A stretch of DNA of 64,000 nucleotides from Prosapia bicincta (lineage: Eukaryota; Arthropoda; Insecta; Hemiptera; Cercopidae): assembly GCA_036971475.1 (NCBI GenBank), contig JBAIZL010000006.1:94868265-94932264 (forward strand), in the 5' to 3' direction. A model generated the notes under the pieces. It was not told the DNA's origin. It ran no database searches and was given only the letters and a program-made list of their open reading frames with translations. Positions 12,414 through 26,720 of this stretch are shown one piece after another. The position numbers and the translations under genes are program-made. Each line of letters begins with the position of its first letter. Within the stretch, counting starts at the first letter, position 1.

Positions 12414-13178
12414 GGATGGGCCGATTCCGATTCTCGATTCCAGGAATCGTCGATTCTAGGTGGTATCGAGGAATCGTCGATACTCGATTCTTCATTCATA
12501 AAAGTGTCGATTCCGATTTCTATTTTGTTAACTATTAAAATATGCGTGTGGAGTAATTTATTACCAAACAAAATTTATTACCAAAATTTATTATATTTGT
12601 GTAGAAAAATAATTAATTACCAACTATGTCTTATTTATGTATTAGTTGATTTGAATGAATTAAATGATTTAAGTAAACGAAAATATTATTATTTATGAAG
12701 CAACAGCAATCAAGATCGTAACCATTTCTGGTCGTTTGACATCGCTCGTCTCTCTCTCTCTCTCTCTCCCTATCTCTCTCTTTCTCTCTCACTAAATGTC
12801 AGAACAAAATACAAAAAAGTACAGTAAAAACTCGATTCACCGTCACCGTCGGAACCGTGGCCATGACGGTTGAGCGAATAGACGGATAACAGAAACACTG
12901 TATTATTCCTCCGAAACTTAACCTTAATAAATTATATTATAGACAGATATCACTCTCACGGTAGAAGGTTTTGTGTAGCCTATTACATTAAAACAGAACT
13001 TTTAAAAGGTTTTGCCATATGACCAAGATGTTAACTAAATTAATTATTAAAGAACTAGCATGTAAGCTAATATAACTTAAAAGAATCGAGAATCGACTAA
13101 AGAACCGAGAATCGAAGGAAAATTTTAGAATCGGAATCGGAATCGGAATCGAAAATTTTAGGAATCGGCCCATCCCTA
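12411..13178. mobile_element. Non-autonomous hAT-type element (768 bp) inserted in (TA)n
   Basis: The termini TAGGGATGGGCCGATTCC (12411-12428) and GGAATCGGCCCATCCCTA (13161-13178) are perfect inverted repeats of 18 bp, a typical hAT end. Subterminal sequence on both sides is dense in GATTC/GAATC motifs (ATTCCGATTCTCGATTCC left; GGAATCGGAATCGG right), as expected of transposase-binding repeats. It sits in (TA)n, so an 8-bp target duplication of ATATATAT is compatible but cannot be proven. The interior lacks a transposase and contains a short CT microsatellite at 12752-12789. Confidence 0.9.
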
Positions 13179-13228
13179 ATATATATATATATTAAATATG
13201 GTGATATGTTTTCTTGTATATATAGTTA

Positions 13229-13419
13229 ATAAATTTAAAATAATTCAAACACAAGAATACTTTTAATGAATATATTTATTCAAAGCTTTTCGCCGATAAA
13301 AAAGTATCAGCATCTTCAGGAAAGTTTCGTGAAGATGCTGATACTTTTTTATCGGCGAAAAGCTTTGAATAAATATATTCATTAAAAGTATTCTTGTGTT
13401 TGAATTATTTTAAATTTAT

Positions 13420-13420
<1 letters not shown>
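13229..13420. mobile_element. Foldback element FB2, near-perfect 192-bp palindrome
   Basis: Arms of about 95 bp are almost exact complements around a centre near 13324. The left arm on the minus strand carries CTGAAGA (13319-13313), a stem GCTGAT/ATCGGC, GAAA and the palindrome AAGCTT. The right arm has the same on the plus strand except GTGAAGA at 13329. It is related to FB1 and FB4 and touches (TA)n at 13421 onward. Confidence 0.92.
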
Positions 13421-13456
<36 letters not shown>

Positions 13457-13458
<2 letters not shown>

Positions 13459-13582
13459 CGAATAGTATTATCTGGAGTACATCCGTTCATTCTGCAGTGC
13501 ATAAATTCGCAGTTCTCATAAATTCCCATAAATTTATGCACTGCAGAATGAACGTATGTACTCCAGATAATAACTATTCGTC
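13457..13582. mobile_element. Foldback element, 126-bp palindrome unrelated to FB family
   Basis: The left arm begins GACGAATAGTATTATCTGGA and the right arm ends with its near-complement; the arms are about 52 bp with few mismatches around a short loop near 13520. (TA)n flanks it at 13423-13456 and 13617-13648. It lacks the hammerhead-like core of its neighbours. Confidence 0.88.
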
Positions 13583-13614
13583 ATATTTTTCTATCCGTGA
13601 AGGAATACGTATCA

Positions 13615-13650
<36 letters not shown>

Positions 13651-14018
13651 CAGAGAAAGGGAGAGACACGGATATTTATGTATATGATTATTACCCTGAG
13701 ATTTCCTACTCATGGCGACAAACGTCAACTGAAAACAACTGATCTGAACCTTAAGGTAATTATTTTTAGAGTAGTAGTTTATAAAATAATTAAAGTATTT
13801 GTCTCGTTGTAACTATATACATCGTCCACGTCCCAAGAAGGGTTATAATTCAAAATAGCTTTTGAAGGTTGAATTCTAAATTCTCGTTTAGGGAGCAGCA
13901 CCGGAAATTAACTCTCCTACAGGCGGTAATACAAATTTTATTTCCTGTTGATATTTTCACATTTGTTTCTTCAACTCTTTCTGAATCCGCTTCTGTAGCT
14001 TTCTCTCGCTCTTTCTCG

Positions 14019-16575
<2,557 letters not shown>

Positions 16576-16579
16576 GCTG

Positions 16580-17130
16580 CTATTTACATTTAAATTTGTA
16601 CTTAAATATTTGGTGCTGATCAAGTTGTTGAACATTTTGACTGTGGTCGGTCAGATTTGGTTTAGAGTTGGATTTTGCTGAGACGTGGCTTTTAGATGTT
16701 CGACCTATATCGGCGTCTGCGCCTCTAAGGCTATGCGGGGGATCTGTTACTATTGCCACAGATGTGGATGAAAGGAGCGTTCTTCTTGATCTTTGAGAGA
16801 TGTGGTTACTTTGAGGATGAAATCCTCTAGGGGTGGAACGTTTAGTCCCGCGGCTATTGTGTTTTTCACTCACCTTGGGGTGATTGTTCAGAGCGTGACG
16901 TTATGGAAAGAGTGCAGCCGTCTCTTTGAAGTATCGCTCAGAAGGTAATACCAAGGGCTAGCTGCGTAAGTGATGATGGTACGGTTGTATATTTTGTACA
17001 TCATCAGCCTGACGGACATTGGGATTCGGTTCCCAGCTGCATGAATGACAGGGGAAAGCCTTTGACGAGAGAGGATTGGTAGGTGAGCTTATTATTCTAA
17101 CAAGGTTTGCTTTAATCATGTAAGGTGGAG
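16580..17130 (-). pseudogene. Jockey-like LINE ORF2, C-terminal fragment
   Basis: The minus strand from about 17130 down reads NPLSRQRLSPVIHAAG, then LMMYKIYNRTIITYAASPWY and SKRRLHSFHNVTL, then after a stop TITPR. This matches the thumb/connection part of jockey-type polymerases, where the pattern is a run of basic residues, LY..IRPI.TYA..W and then RLQ..QN..LR.I. Further down, about 16860-16770, a shifted frame gives LNVPPLEDFILKVTTSLKD, which corresponds to the region after the polymerase. Stops and a frameshift show it is dead. It is a different copy from the one at 2.6-3.7 kb and lacks the catalytic palm. Confidence 0.75.
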
Positions 17131-17224
17131 ATTTTGCCTGTATAGGATATCGTCACAGAGTGGATATCATCACAAATTGAAATACGAGGGGAAAACAAAA
17201 GGGACATATTGTAGTGTTATGTTA

Positions 17225-17868
17225 GAATTATGAGTTGTAAATTTGTTATACAGGTTAGGTTGGAAGATGGGAGGAAGATAAAGTTTGCGATAAGCATAAA
17301 TATCTGGGCATACCGATAACAAATGATGGAACATTAGTAGCAGCTATAAGAGAAAAATATAAACAAGGAAGAAGAGCCATTAAACCAACTAAATTGGATA
17401 CTATAGGACCAACGCATATTGACAGAGAATGAACGACGCATATACGATACAACTGTAAAGCGTACAGTCACATATATCAGTGACGTATGGTAATTGAAGC
17501 AAAAGAACGGAAAGACATTGATTGCGACCGAGATGGACTTTTCAAGGCGCAAGTCAAAGACTGAGAGTAAAGACTGGAGAAAACTACAAATCACAGAATA
17601 AAACAGATAATGAAAGTAAAAAAATACAATCGTAGGACATTAAAACGAAACGCTAAAAAGGTATGTGCAAGTGCAAAGGACGAAGGAAAGAAGAATACCG
17701 AAACTGCTAATAAAATGGAGTCCTTATGGGAGAAGAAAGAAAGAACGGCCTAGAAGGAGCTGGCGAGAAGGCATCGAAACAGAAATACAAGAAAAAGAAC
17801 TCTCCAAAACTTATGGCTGAACAGAAGGAAATGGAAACTGGGAATAGAAAGACTGCGTAATAAATAAG

Positions 17869-17872
<4 letters not shown>
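17225..17872 (+). pseudogene. RTE-like LINE polymerase, 3' fragment
   Basis: In plus-strand frames, 17280-17400 encodes KYLGIPITNDGT and REKYKQGRRAIKPTK, and 17690-17870 encodes KWSPYGRRKKERPRRSWREG followed by a degraded Trp- and Arg-rich terminus. These are hallmarks of the C-terminal part of endonuclease-reverse transcriptase elements of the RTE kind common in insects. Several stops and frame changes are present. The fragment ends within a few bases of a (TA)n array at 17873-17920; RTE elements typically end in short tandem repeats rather than poly(A), so the array may be its tail. Confidence 0.75.

Positions 17873-17920
<48 letters not shown>
17873..17920. repeat. (TA)n microsatellite
   Basis: About 24 TA units immediately after the RTE-like 3' end. 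Confidence 0.95.
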
Positions 17921-17922
<2 letters not shown>

Positions 17923-19070
17923 CACACTACTGCTACTGTGCTGGCATCTTCTTCTCCTCAGCGGCAATGTTTATTGGATAGGTTAGAACAAGACCAAAAA
18001 AAATTGTGGCGTATTCTCGTTTCAGCAACCGGTTAGTTCACGCTGTTAAACCTATTGTTTTCTAATTAAAATATACTAACCGGATACCTGATTGTAATTT
18101 AGGTGTATTAGAATGTAATCCGTCTTAATATATCTTATTTCAAATTAGTTTTTCGATAGTTGCACTTATTGTTTATTCAAATCTATGAATTTTTTAAATT
18201 GTTTCCTTTACAATTTTATAACTTTCAAAAATAACTTCTCTTGTAGTTCTTAATTCTTTATGCGTCATAATTTTTATGAGAATATTTCGATACCTGAAAC
18301 CGATATTTTTCGTACTTTTAAAATATTAGTTACACAAATAGTAAAATTAGGTCCGAATTATTAACCACTGCGTGTTACCAAATCTAATCTTGCGGTGAAA
18401 CCTATTGTGTAAACCTAATATGTTTGCGTTTAAAGGGCAATATAGGGTGGTCAAAAGGGGCGGCAATTGATTAGGGTCTACCACCTTGATGAACAAGCAA
18501 TCTGTGAACTAAATAGTGTTTACTGAGCTATAAGTTTTATGTTTCATCATCATGTGTTGCTTAACAGGTTGATTACAATCAACAATGACTTCGTTTAAGG
18601 TCGCCATAAAACTCTCCTAAACATAGATTAAAGGTTTACGTCTTTTAGATATATTTTTTTTCATCTTATATAGATTGTTTTATGAAATCGTTATCTATAA
18701 AGTTTCAGCAGCCCTTAATTAGCTTTACAATATTTTAAGAATTCTCTTCTCAGGAAACAGATATATAAAAAATATATAGTTTAGAATCAAGCTTATTTAC
18801 ACATATTATAGGATATTGATCAAGTATTTGAAGCCTACGCGGTTCAAATCTGGTTATACGACGCTATATCAAAAGTTTTAGCACATTTTATTTATGTTTG
18901 TGACTAATAAATTACAGAAATAGAAGTTTTATTTTTAGGCTATAACAAGGTTAGGCGAAGGCTGTTACAACTTTGGGTAAAACACGCCTACTTGTGAGGC
19001 AAACGTTATTTCGGAAATTTAACGAAAGTGGTAAAAAAATATTAATGGAATTATATTGGGGCTGATTAAA
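17921..19070. other. Unassigned AT-rich DNA
   Basis: No element terminus, conserved domain or splice-bounded exon recognised. Confidence 0.4.
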
Positions 19071-19074
19071 ATAA

Positions 19075-19460
19075 TAGGACCTTTCTGCGATATAAGAATT
19101 TAATGTAGTTATTGCTTCCAGTTTTAAAATTCTTCAAAATATGACCCTTGGGCTTGAACCCACTTGACCCAGCGGCTCTTCCAAGGCTGATTTCGTATAA
19201 TGTCCTCTAGACGTCTTTTAGTACTCGCTTTTATGGCAACCAGAGCCCGATGACGATGCCTTTTGAGCGACGACGTTTATTAAGTCAGGATCCTCTTCAA
19301 GGCAATCCAGAAGGTCTTCGCAAATGTTTCAATATCCTTGCTTTTAGTCCTCATTCTAAACCTTCGGTACGAGCATCGAGCGAATCTTTCTCGTTTTCCA
19401 ATTCTCAGTGATGGCGATGAGAACTTTTATTATCTGTGAGCCAGTCACCCTCTTGGTTTG
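19075..19460 (-). pseudogene. Mariner-like transposase, C-terminal fossil
   Basis: On the minus strand about 19330-19290 encodes EDLLDCLEEDPDLI, and about 19245-19125 in another frame KRRLEDIIRNQPWKSRWVKW then QAQGSYFE. The second block matches the end of mariner transposases, where a Trp-rich segment precedes a GxYFE motif. The DDE catalytic centre is not recognisable. Probably the same element as the N-terminal fossil at 19850-20235, same strand and in the right order. Confidence 0.6.
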
Positions 19461-19849
19461 ACGAAGGTAGTCGGGTAGTTTCTCGATCCGAGCCCGTAAG
19501 CTCCCTCTCTCTCTCAAAGAAAGGGGGAGTGAGATAAAGAGACGGAGGAGACCTTGAGTTTAAGAAGTTCTAGGAAAACCAACATTTAACTCGTTCCAAA
19601 GGCCGACCCATGATACTTGCCTCACTACTACGCAATCTCACAGAGACTCAAACAGTAGTGACATTTTTTTATTCCATGTCGAAAAAGTGTAGGCCTAGTG
19701 TAATTATTATTTGTAATACTATACGAGAAAGTAATCTTGACAAGACCCAAGTCTGTCATAACTTTCGATTAAAAGACTCACCAATAAGATATAACCAATA
19801 GGATAGACTCCTGATAGGATATAAAATCAAATCTATTGTTTTTATTCTA

Positions 19850-20235
19850 ACCTAACCTAACTCGTAGCCTCCTTCCCCACATCCACTCCTACCCCCACAA
19901 GGTGGCTGCTGCTGGCCTCCTTTCCTAGACAGGAGTACATGAACCGCAGCTGACTCACAATCCGTTCTCCTATTATATGAAGGCCAACTTCGTTTGCAAC
20001 CATTCTTTTCAAACTTAACACGTACATTTTCCATATTTTCGTCGGTTCTGCTCGTTGATGAACACTCTGCTGGAGGTTCATCCTCAATGCCCTCTCAGCC
20101 ATTTTTAAAATACTTGTGCCACCTAAAAACCTGCGCCTTTGAAGGCAACTACCTCCGAATACTTGCTGACACATCTTCAAAGTCTCTTTACCAAGTCCCA
20201 TACCAAACTTTCCGGCAATAACGTTGCTCAATTGT
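19850..20235 (-). pseudogene. Mariner-like transposase, N-terminal fossil
   Basis: From 20231 down the minus strand encodes KFGMGLGKETLKMCQQVFGG, then in a second frame WHKYFKNG and a Glu/Asp-Pro stretch with STSRTDENMENVRV, then in mixed frames a segment with IIGERI. This follows the N-terminal paired HTH region of mariner transposases (KLG..A.E....L...FG, then W.KRFK.GR, then a Gly-Arg-Pro-Ser linker). The three blocks lie in different frames, so at least two indels have occurred. The HTH would bind the element's inverted repeats. Confidence 0.65.
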
Positions 20236-20282
20236 GCTCTGTATTTTGGAGCTGGAAACAGGGGTAGCCCAAAATGGGGTAG

Positions 20283-20491
20283 GCCACGTGACCGTGAACT
20301 TGATCTTGAGAGACTACCATTTCTAAAAACATGTTAGTTATTCCAGAGTGTGCTTAGCGAAATAATTTATGTAAGAAACGATCTATCCTCGCAAAACTAA
20401 GAAGGGTACGATAAGCAACGCATTTGTAAGAAAACTGACAAGACTAGTAGTTTTACTGCAATCTCTCAAGGCCAAGTTCACGGTTACTGTG
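20283..20491. repeat. Inverted repeat pair, possible 209-bp MITE
   Basis: GTGACCGTGAACTTGATCTT in the left arm (20283-20313) faces AAGGCCAAGTTCACGGTTAC in the right arm (20463-20491), about 30 bp with four mismatches. The interior is non-coding. It lies between the mariner fossil and the 21-bp satellite, whose first unit starts only about 18 bp past the right arm. Confidence 0.65.
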
Positions 20492-20508
20492 GACTGGAAA
20501 GATTCTCT

Positions 20509-23500
20509 CTAGTAACCCCCACTACCAAGCTAGTAATCCCCACCACCAAGCTAGTAACCCCCACTACTAAGCTAGTAACCCCCACCACCAAGCTATTAAC
20601 CCCCACCACTGAGCTAGTAACCCCCACTACTAAGCTAGTAACCCCCACCACCATGCTAGTAACCCCCACTACCAAGCTAGTAATCCCCACCACTGAGCTA
20701 GTAACCCCCACTACCAAGCTAGTAATCCCCACCACCAAGCTAGTAATCCCCACCACCAAGCTATTAACCCCCACCACTGAGCTAGTAACCCCCACTACTA
20801 AGCTAGTAACCCCCACCACCATGCTAGTAACCCCCACTACTAAGCTAGTAACCCCCACCACTGAGCTAGTAACCCCCACTACCAAGCTAGTAATCCCCAC
20901 CACCAAGCTAGTAATCCCCACCACCAAGCTATTAACCCCCACCACTGAGCTAGTAACCCCCACTACTAAGCTAGTAACCCCCACCACCATGCTAGTAACC
21001 ACTACCTCCAAGCTAGAAACCCCCACCACTAAGCTAGTAACCCCCACCACCAAGCTAGTAACCACTACGTCCAAGCTAGTAACCCCACCACCAAGCTAGT
21101 AACCCCACCACCAAGCTAGTAACCCCACCACCAAGCTAGTAACCCCACCACCAAGCTAGTAACCCCACCACCAAGCTAGTAACCCCCACCACCATGCTAG
21201 TAACCACTACCTCCAAGCTAGAAACCCCCACCACTAAGCTAGTAACCCCCACCACCAAGCTAGTAACCACTACGTCCAAGCTAGTAATCCCCACCACCAA
21301 GCTAGTAACCCCACCACCAAGCTAGTAACCCCACCACCAAGCTATTAACCCCCACTACTGAGCTAGTAACCCCCACCACCATGCTAGTAACCACTACCTC
21401 CAAGCTAGAAACCCCCACCACTAAGCTAGTAACCCCCACCACCAAGCTAGTAACCACTACGTCCAAGCTAGAAACCCCCACCATCAAGCTAGTAACCCCC
21501 CCACGAAGCTAGTAACCCCCACCACGAAGCTAGTAACCCCACCACCAAGCTATTAACCCCCACTACTGAGCTAGTAACCCCCACCACCAAGCTAGTAACC
21601 CCACCACCAAGCTAGTAACCACTACGTCCAAGCTAGAAACCCCCACCATCAAGCTAGTAACCCCCCCACGAAGCTAGTAACCCCCACCACGAAGCTAGTA
21701 ACCCCTACCACCAAGCTAGTAACCCCACCACCAAGCTAGTAACCCCCACCACCATGCTAGTAACCCCTACCTTCAAGCTAGTAACCCCTACCTCCAAGCT
21801 AGTAACCCCTACCACCAAGCTATTAACCCCTATCTCCAAGCTAGTAACCCCACCACCAAGCTAGTAACCCCCACCACCAAGCTATTAACCCCTATCTCCA
21901 AGCTAGTAACCCCACCACCAAGCTAGTAACCCCCACCACCATGCTAGTAACCCCTACCACCAAGCTAGTAACCCCACCACCAAGCTAGTAACCCCCACCA
22001 CCATGCTAGTAACCCCTACCTTCAAGCTAGTAACCCCTACCTCCAAGCTAGTAACCCCTACCACCAAGCTAGTAACCCCTACCACCAAGCTATTAACCCC
22101 CATCACCAAGCTAGTAACCCCTACCTCCAAGCTAGTAACCCCTACCACCAAGCTATTAACCCCTATCTCCAAGCTAGTAACCCCACCACCAAGCTAGTAA
22201 CCCCCACCACCAAGCTATTAACCCCTATCTCCAAGCTAGTAACCCCACCACCAAGCTAGTAACCCCCACCACCATGCTAGTAACCCCTACCACCAAGCTA
22301 GTAACCCCACCACCAAGCTAGTAACCCCCACCACCATGCTAGTAACCCCTACCTTCAAGCTAGTAACCCCTACCTCCAAGCTAGTAACCCTTACCACCAA
22401 GCTAGTAACCCCTACCACCAAGCTATTAACCCCCATCACCAAGCTAGTAACCCCTTACCACCAAGCTAGTAACCCCTACCTCCAAGCTAGTAACCCCTAC
22501 CTCCAAGCTAGTAACCCCTACCTCCAAGCTAGTAACCCCTACCTCCAAGCTAGTAACCCCTACCACCAAGCTATTAACCCCCATCACCAAGCTAGTAACC
22601 CCTTACCACCAAGCTAGTAACCCCTACCTTCAAGCTAGTAACCCCTACCTCCAAGCTAGTAACCCCTACCACCAAGCTAGTAACCCCTACCACCAAGCTA
22701 TTAACCCCCATCACCAAGCTAGTAACCCCTACCTCCAAGCTAGTAACCCCTACCACCAAGCTATTAACCCCTATCTCCAAGCTAGTAACCCCACCACCAA
22801 GCTAGTAACCCCCACCACCAAGCTATTAACCCCTATCTCCAAGCTAGTAACCCCACCACCAAGCTAGTAACCCCCACCACCATGCTAGTAACCCCTACCT
22901 CCAAGCTAGTAACCCTTACCACCAAGCTAGTAACCCCTACCACCAAGCTATTAACCCCCATCACCAAGCTAGTAACCCCTTACCACCAAGCTAGTAACCC
23001 CTACCTCCAAGCTAGTAACCCCTACCTCCAAGCTAGTAACCCCTACCTCCAAGCTAGTAACCCCTACCTCCAAGCTAGTAACCCCTACCTCCAAGCTAGT
23101 AACCCCTACCACCAAGCTATTAACCCCCATCACCAAGCTAGTAACCCCTTACCACCAAGCTAGTAACCCCTTACCACCAAGCTAGTAACCCCTACCTCCA
23201 AGCTAGTAACCCCTACCTCCAAGCTAGTAACCCCTACCACCAAGCTATTAACCCCCATCACCAAGCTAGTAACCCCTTACCACCAAGCTAGTAACCCCTA
23301 CCTTCAAGCTAGTAACCCCTACCTCCAAGCTAGTAACCCCTACCTCCAAGCTAGTAACCCCTACCTCCAAGCTAGTAACCCCTACCTCCAAGCTAGTAAC
23401 CCCTACCACCAAGCTATTAACCCCCATCACCAAGCTAGTAACCCCTTACCACCAAGCTAGTAACCCCCACCACCATGCTAGTAACCCCTACCTCCAAGCT

Positions 23501-25092
23501 AGTAACCCTTACCACCAAGCTAGTAACCCCTACCACCAAGCTATTAACCCCCATCACCAAGCTAGTAACCCCTTACCACCAAGCTAGTAACCCCTACCTC
23601 CAAGCTAGTAACCCCTACCTCCAAGCTAGTAACCCCTACCTCCAAGCTAGTAACCCCTACCTCCAAGCTAGTAACCCCACCACCAAGCTAGTAACCCCCA
23701 CCACCATGCTAGTAACCCCTACCTCCAAGCTAGTAACCCTTACCACCAAGCTAGTAACCCCTACCACCAAGCTATTAACCCCCATCACCAAGCTAGTAAC
23801 CCCTTACCACCAAGCTAGTAACCCCTACCTCCAAGCTAGTAACCCCTACCTCCAAGCTAGTAACCCCTACCTCCAAGCTAGTAACCCCTACCTCCAAGCT
23901 AGTAACCCCTACCTCCAAGCTAGTAACCCCTACCACCAAGCTATTAACCCCCATCACCAAGCTAGTAACCCCTTACCACCAAGCTAGTAACCCCTTACCA
24001 CCAAGCTAGTAACCCCTACCTCCAAGCTAGTAACCCCTACCTCCAAGCTAGTAACCCCTACCACCAAGCTATTAACCCCCATCACCAAGCTAGTAACCCC
24101 TTACCACCAAGCTAGTAACCCCTACCTTCAAGCTAGTAACCCCTACCTCCAAGCTAGTAACCCCTACCTCCAAGCTAGTAACCCCTACCTCCAAGCTAGT
24201 AACCCCTACCTCCAAGCTAGTAACCCCTACCACCAAGCTATTAACCCCCATCACCAAGCTAGTAACCCTTACCACCAAGCTAGTAACCCCTACCACCAAG
24301 CTATTAACCCCCATCACCAAGCTAGTAACCCCTTACCACCAAGCTAGTAACCCCTACCTCCAAGCTAGTAACCCCTACCTCCAAGCTAGTAACCCCTACC
24401 TCCAAGCTAGTAACCCCTACCTCCAAGCTAGTAACCCCTACCTCCAAGCTAGTAACCCCTACCACCAAGCTATTAACCCCCATCACCAAGCTAGTAACCC
24501 CTTACCACCAAGCTAGTAACCCCTTACCACCAAGCTAGTAACCCCTACCTCCAAGCTAGTAACCCCTACCTCCAAGCTAGTAACCCCTACCACCAAGCTA
24601 TTAACCCCCATCACCAAGCTAGTAACCCCTTACCACCAAGCTAGTAACCCCTACCTCCAAGCTAGTAACCCCTACCTCCAAGCTAGTAACCCCTACCACC
24701 AAGCTATTAACCCCCATCACCAAGCTAGTAACCCCTTACCACCAAGCTAGTAACCCCTTACCACCAAGCTAGTAACCCCTACCTCCAAGCTAGTAACCCC
24801 TACCTCCAAGCTAGTAACCCCTACCACCAAGCTATTAACCCCCATCACCAAGCTAGTAACCCCTTACCACCAAGCTAGTAACCCCCACCACCAAGCTAGT
24901 AACCCCTTACCACCAAGCTATTAACCCCCATCACCAAGCTAGTAACCCCTTACCACCAAGCTAGTAACCCCACCACCAAGCTATTAACCCCTACCTCCAA
25001 GCTAGTAACCCCTACCACCAAGCTAGTAACCCCACCACCAAGCTATTAACCCCTATCTCCAAGCTAGAAACCCCCACCACCAAGCTAGAAAC
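20509..25092. repeat. Satellite of about 21-bp units, about 218 copies
   Basis: Unit consensus CTAGTAACCCC(C/T)ACCACCAAG, with 20-, 21- and 22-bp length variants and substitutions such as ACCTCC, ATCACC and CTATTAAC. Strand asymmetry is strong: the plus strand is C-rich and the minus strand carries GGGG and GGTGGTGGGG in every unit. Higher-order structure is visible: a 168-bp (eight-unit) period near 20650-21000 marked by ACCATGCTAGTAAC, and longer blocks of 230-594 bp later. Where units are 21 bp, open frames up to 196 codons encode a seven-residue repeat, but they break wherever unit length changes, so I do not call a gene. Confidence 0.98.
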
Positions 25093-26140
25093 TCCCAGCC
25101 GGTACAGTTGCTTCTGGAAAAATTAGTCTGCTTTTTAAGTAGTCCTTGTAGTTTTTGTTTATTTACTGAGAGAAAATGGAGGAGGAACTGTGAAAGAAAA
25201 TATAATATGAGTTACTATTCTTTGCCAAAGAATGTCCCCGGTCATTTCACTCTTACGCCCTACATATTTACCAGACTGTTCACCGAAACTCTATATTTTC
25301 GTGTTTAATGGATAGGGTAGTTGCAATTAAAGTCCACTAATTTCGCGACCGTATGAGGAATTAGAATGATCAGGGGGTGTAAAATTAAGTATAAGTATAA
25401 AGTAAGAATCATTATTTTTGTACAGAATAACTGTTTAACCCTATTTAAATTAAATAAGACTTAAATTATAAATCATTTTAAATTTTAGAGAAATCCAACT
25501 GTCAGGACCATATACACAGACCGAGATATTATATACCCGATATGAATAATATATAAACATTAAAAGAAAGTGTCCGTAATATAATCAAACAAACTAATGG
25601 TATAAATTTAAAGCAGCCAACAGGATTGACGTAACATTATTTTACTTAGCAACTGCCATTTTGTAACGGAAATAATTCATACATGTAACTCACTTTGTTT
25701 TGTAGTTCACTTATGTGTACAGTCGTGCTCTTATGTATATACTCGTGCATTACATATTATCAATTTAAAATTATGTATTTCTAAATTTACTATTAAATTC
25801 TACTAATAAAGTTACGATAGGCACATCATGATAAGATTTGAGTAGGTCTACTTAATAATTAAGAAAAAACAAACAACATTATTCTAATTGTTGTAAATAA
25901 AATTTATTACACCTAATCATCGAGGTATACAAAACTTCAAATCCTTATAATGTATCCTTTTTTCGTTTATAACAAATATTATTTGAGAAAAAAACGAAAA
26001 GACACAGTAACATGAGAAATAAAATACAAAATTAAACATTTTTTTAAATTAAAATTAACATAAAAATCAACAAAATATGTAATAACGCTCTTTAAAAAAT
26101 TACAAAATTAATTGGAAATTACAACTATTTTTTTCAAATC
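25093..26140. other. Unassigned AT-rich DNA
   Basis: Sequence between the satellite and repeat copy B, with no recognised feature. Confidence 0.4.
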
Positions 26141-26172
26141 CTTTTTTTTTTGTTCACACTCCTTCCTAAGCG

Positions 26173-26270
<98 letters not shown>

Positions 26271-26720
26271 CTCAAATTTTCAACCGCTAATAAAATACTT
26301 TTTATGCATCCAATCAGATGTTCAAATATATATTTTTTTAACTTGTAGTGGATAAAACTTGATGTTAATACAGTTTTTTTCAAATAGTAATTAAAATTTT
26401 AATTGAATTAATTTTATTTTTATATGGGGGAAAAACTTTTCACAAAAGGGAAATGTATTCCATATAGTTAGTTCTTCCCATTTAGATTAAATTGAATGAT
26501 AACATATGATTTCATTTAACAGCTGATTTTATGTTATACGTTATGTGCTAGAACAGCTGTTTTAACTCATAGGTTATGTTATTTTATTGTAGACTATATT
26601 AATTGTAGTTATTTAATAAAAAACAACTAAAATGTTTTTCTTTTTTGACCCAAGTAGGAATTTACCTTAAAACTTATTCTTTATATTACTTGTTAGATAA
26701 TTAATCTAAGGTAAAAACAT
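26141..26720 (+). repeat. Dispersed CAGCTG repeat family, copy B, split by (TA)n
   Basis: Shares GTTCACACTCCTTCCTAAG at the head, then a (TA)n array of about 93 bp at 26176-26268, then TTTTCAACCGCTAATAAAAT, TGTAGTGGATAAAACTTGAT, AAAAACTTTTCACAAAAGGG, AACAGCTGATTTTATGTTAT and TAGAACAGCTGTTTTAAC. Relative to copies C and F the (TA)n lies inside the unit, so it expanded within the element or was a target of insertion. Confidence 0.85.

Noticed and set aside
12820..12905. Second pogo-type terminus nested in the hAT element
   Set aside because: ACAGTAAAAACTCGATTCACC is only loosely like such a terminus and has no partner.
18838..18860. GGTTCAAATCT as a tRNA-type B box of a SINE or tRNA
   Set aside because: No matching A box at the right distance and no cloverleaf could be formed.
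19845..19862. CCTAACCTAA as an insect telomere (TTAGG)n tract
   Set aside because: Only two units are present inside ordinary sequence, which is expected by chance.
20484..24320. Repetitive frames encoding seven-residue repeats on both strands of the 21-bp satellite
   Set aside because: They break at each unit length change, occur on both strands, and vary with the array, so they are by-products of the repeat.
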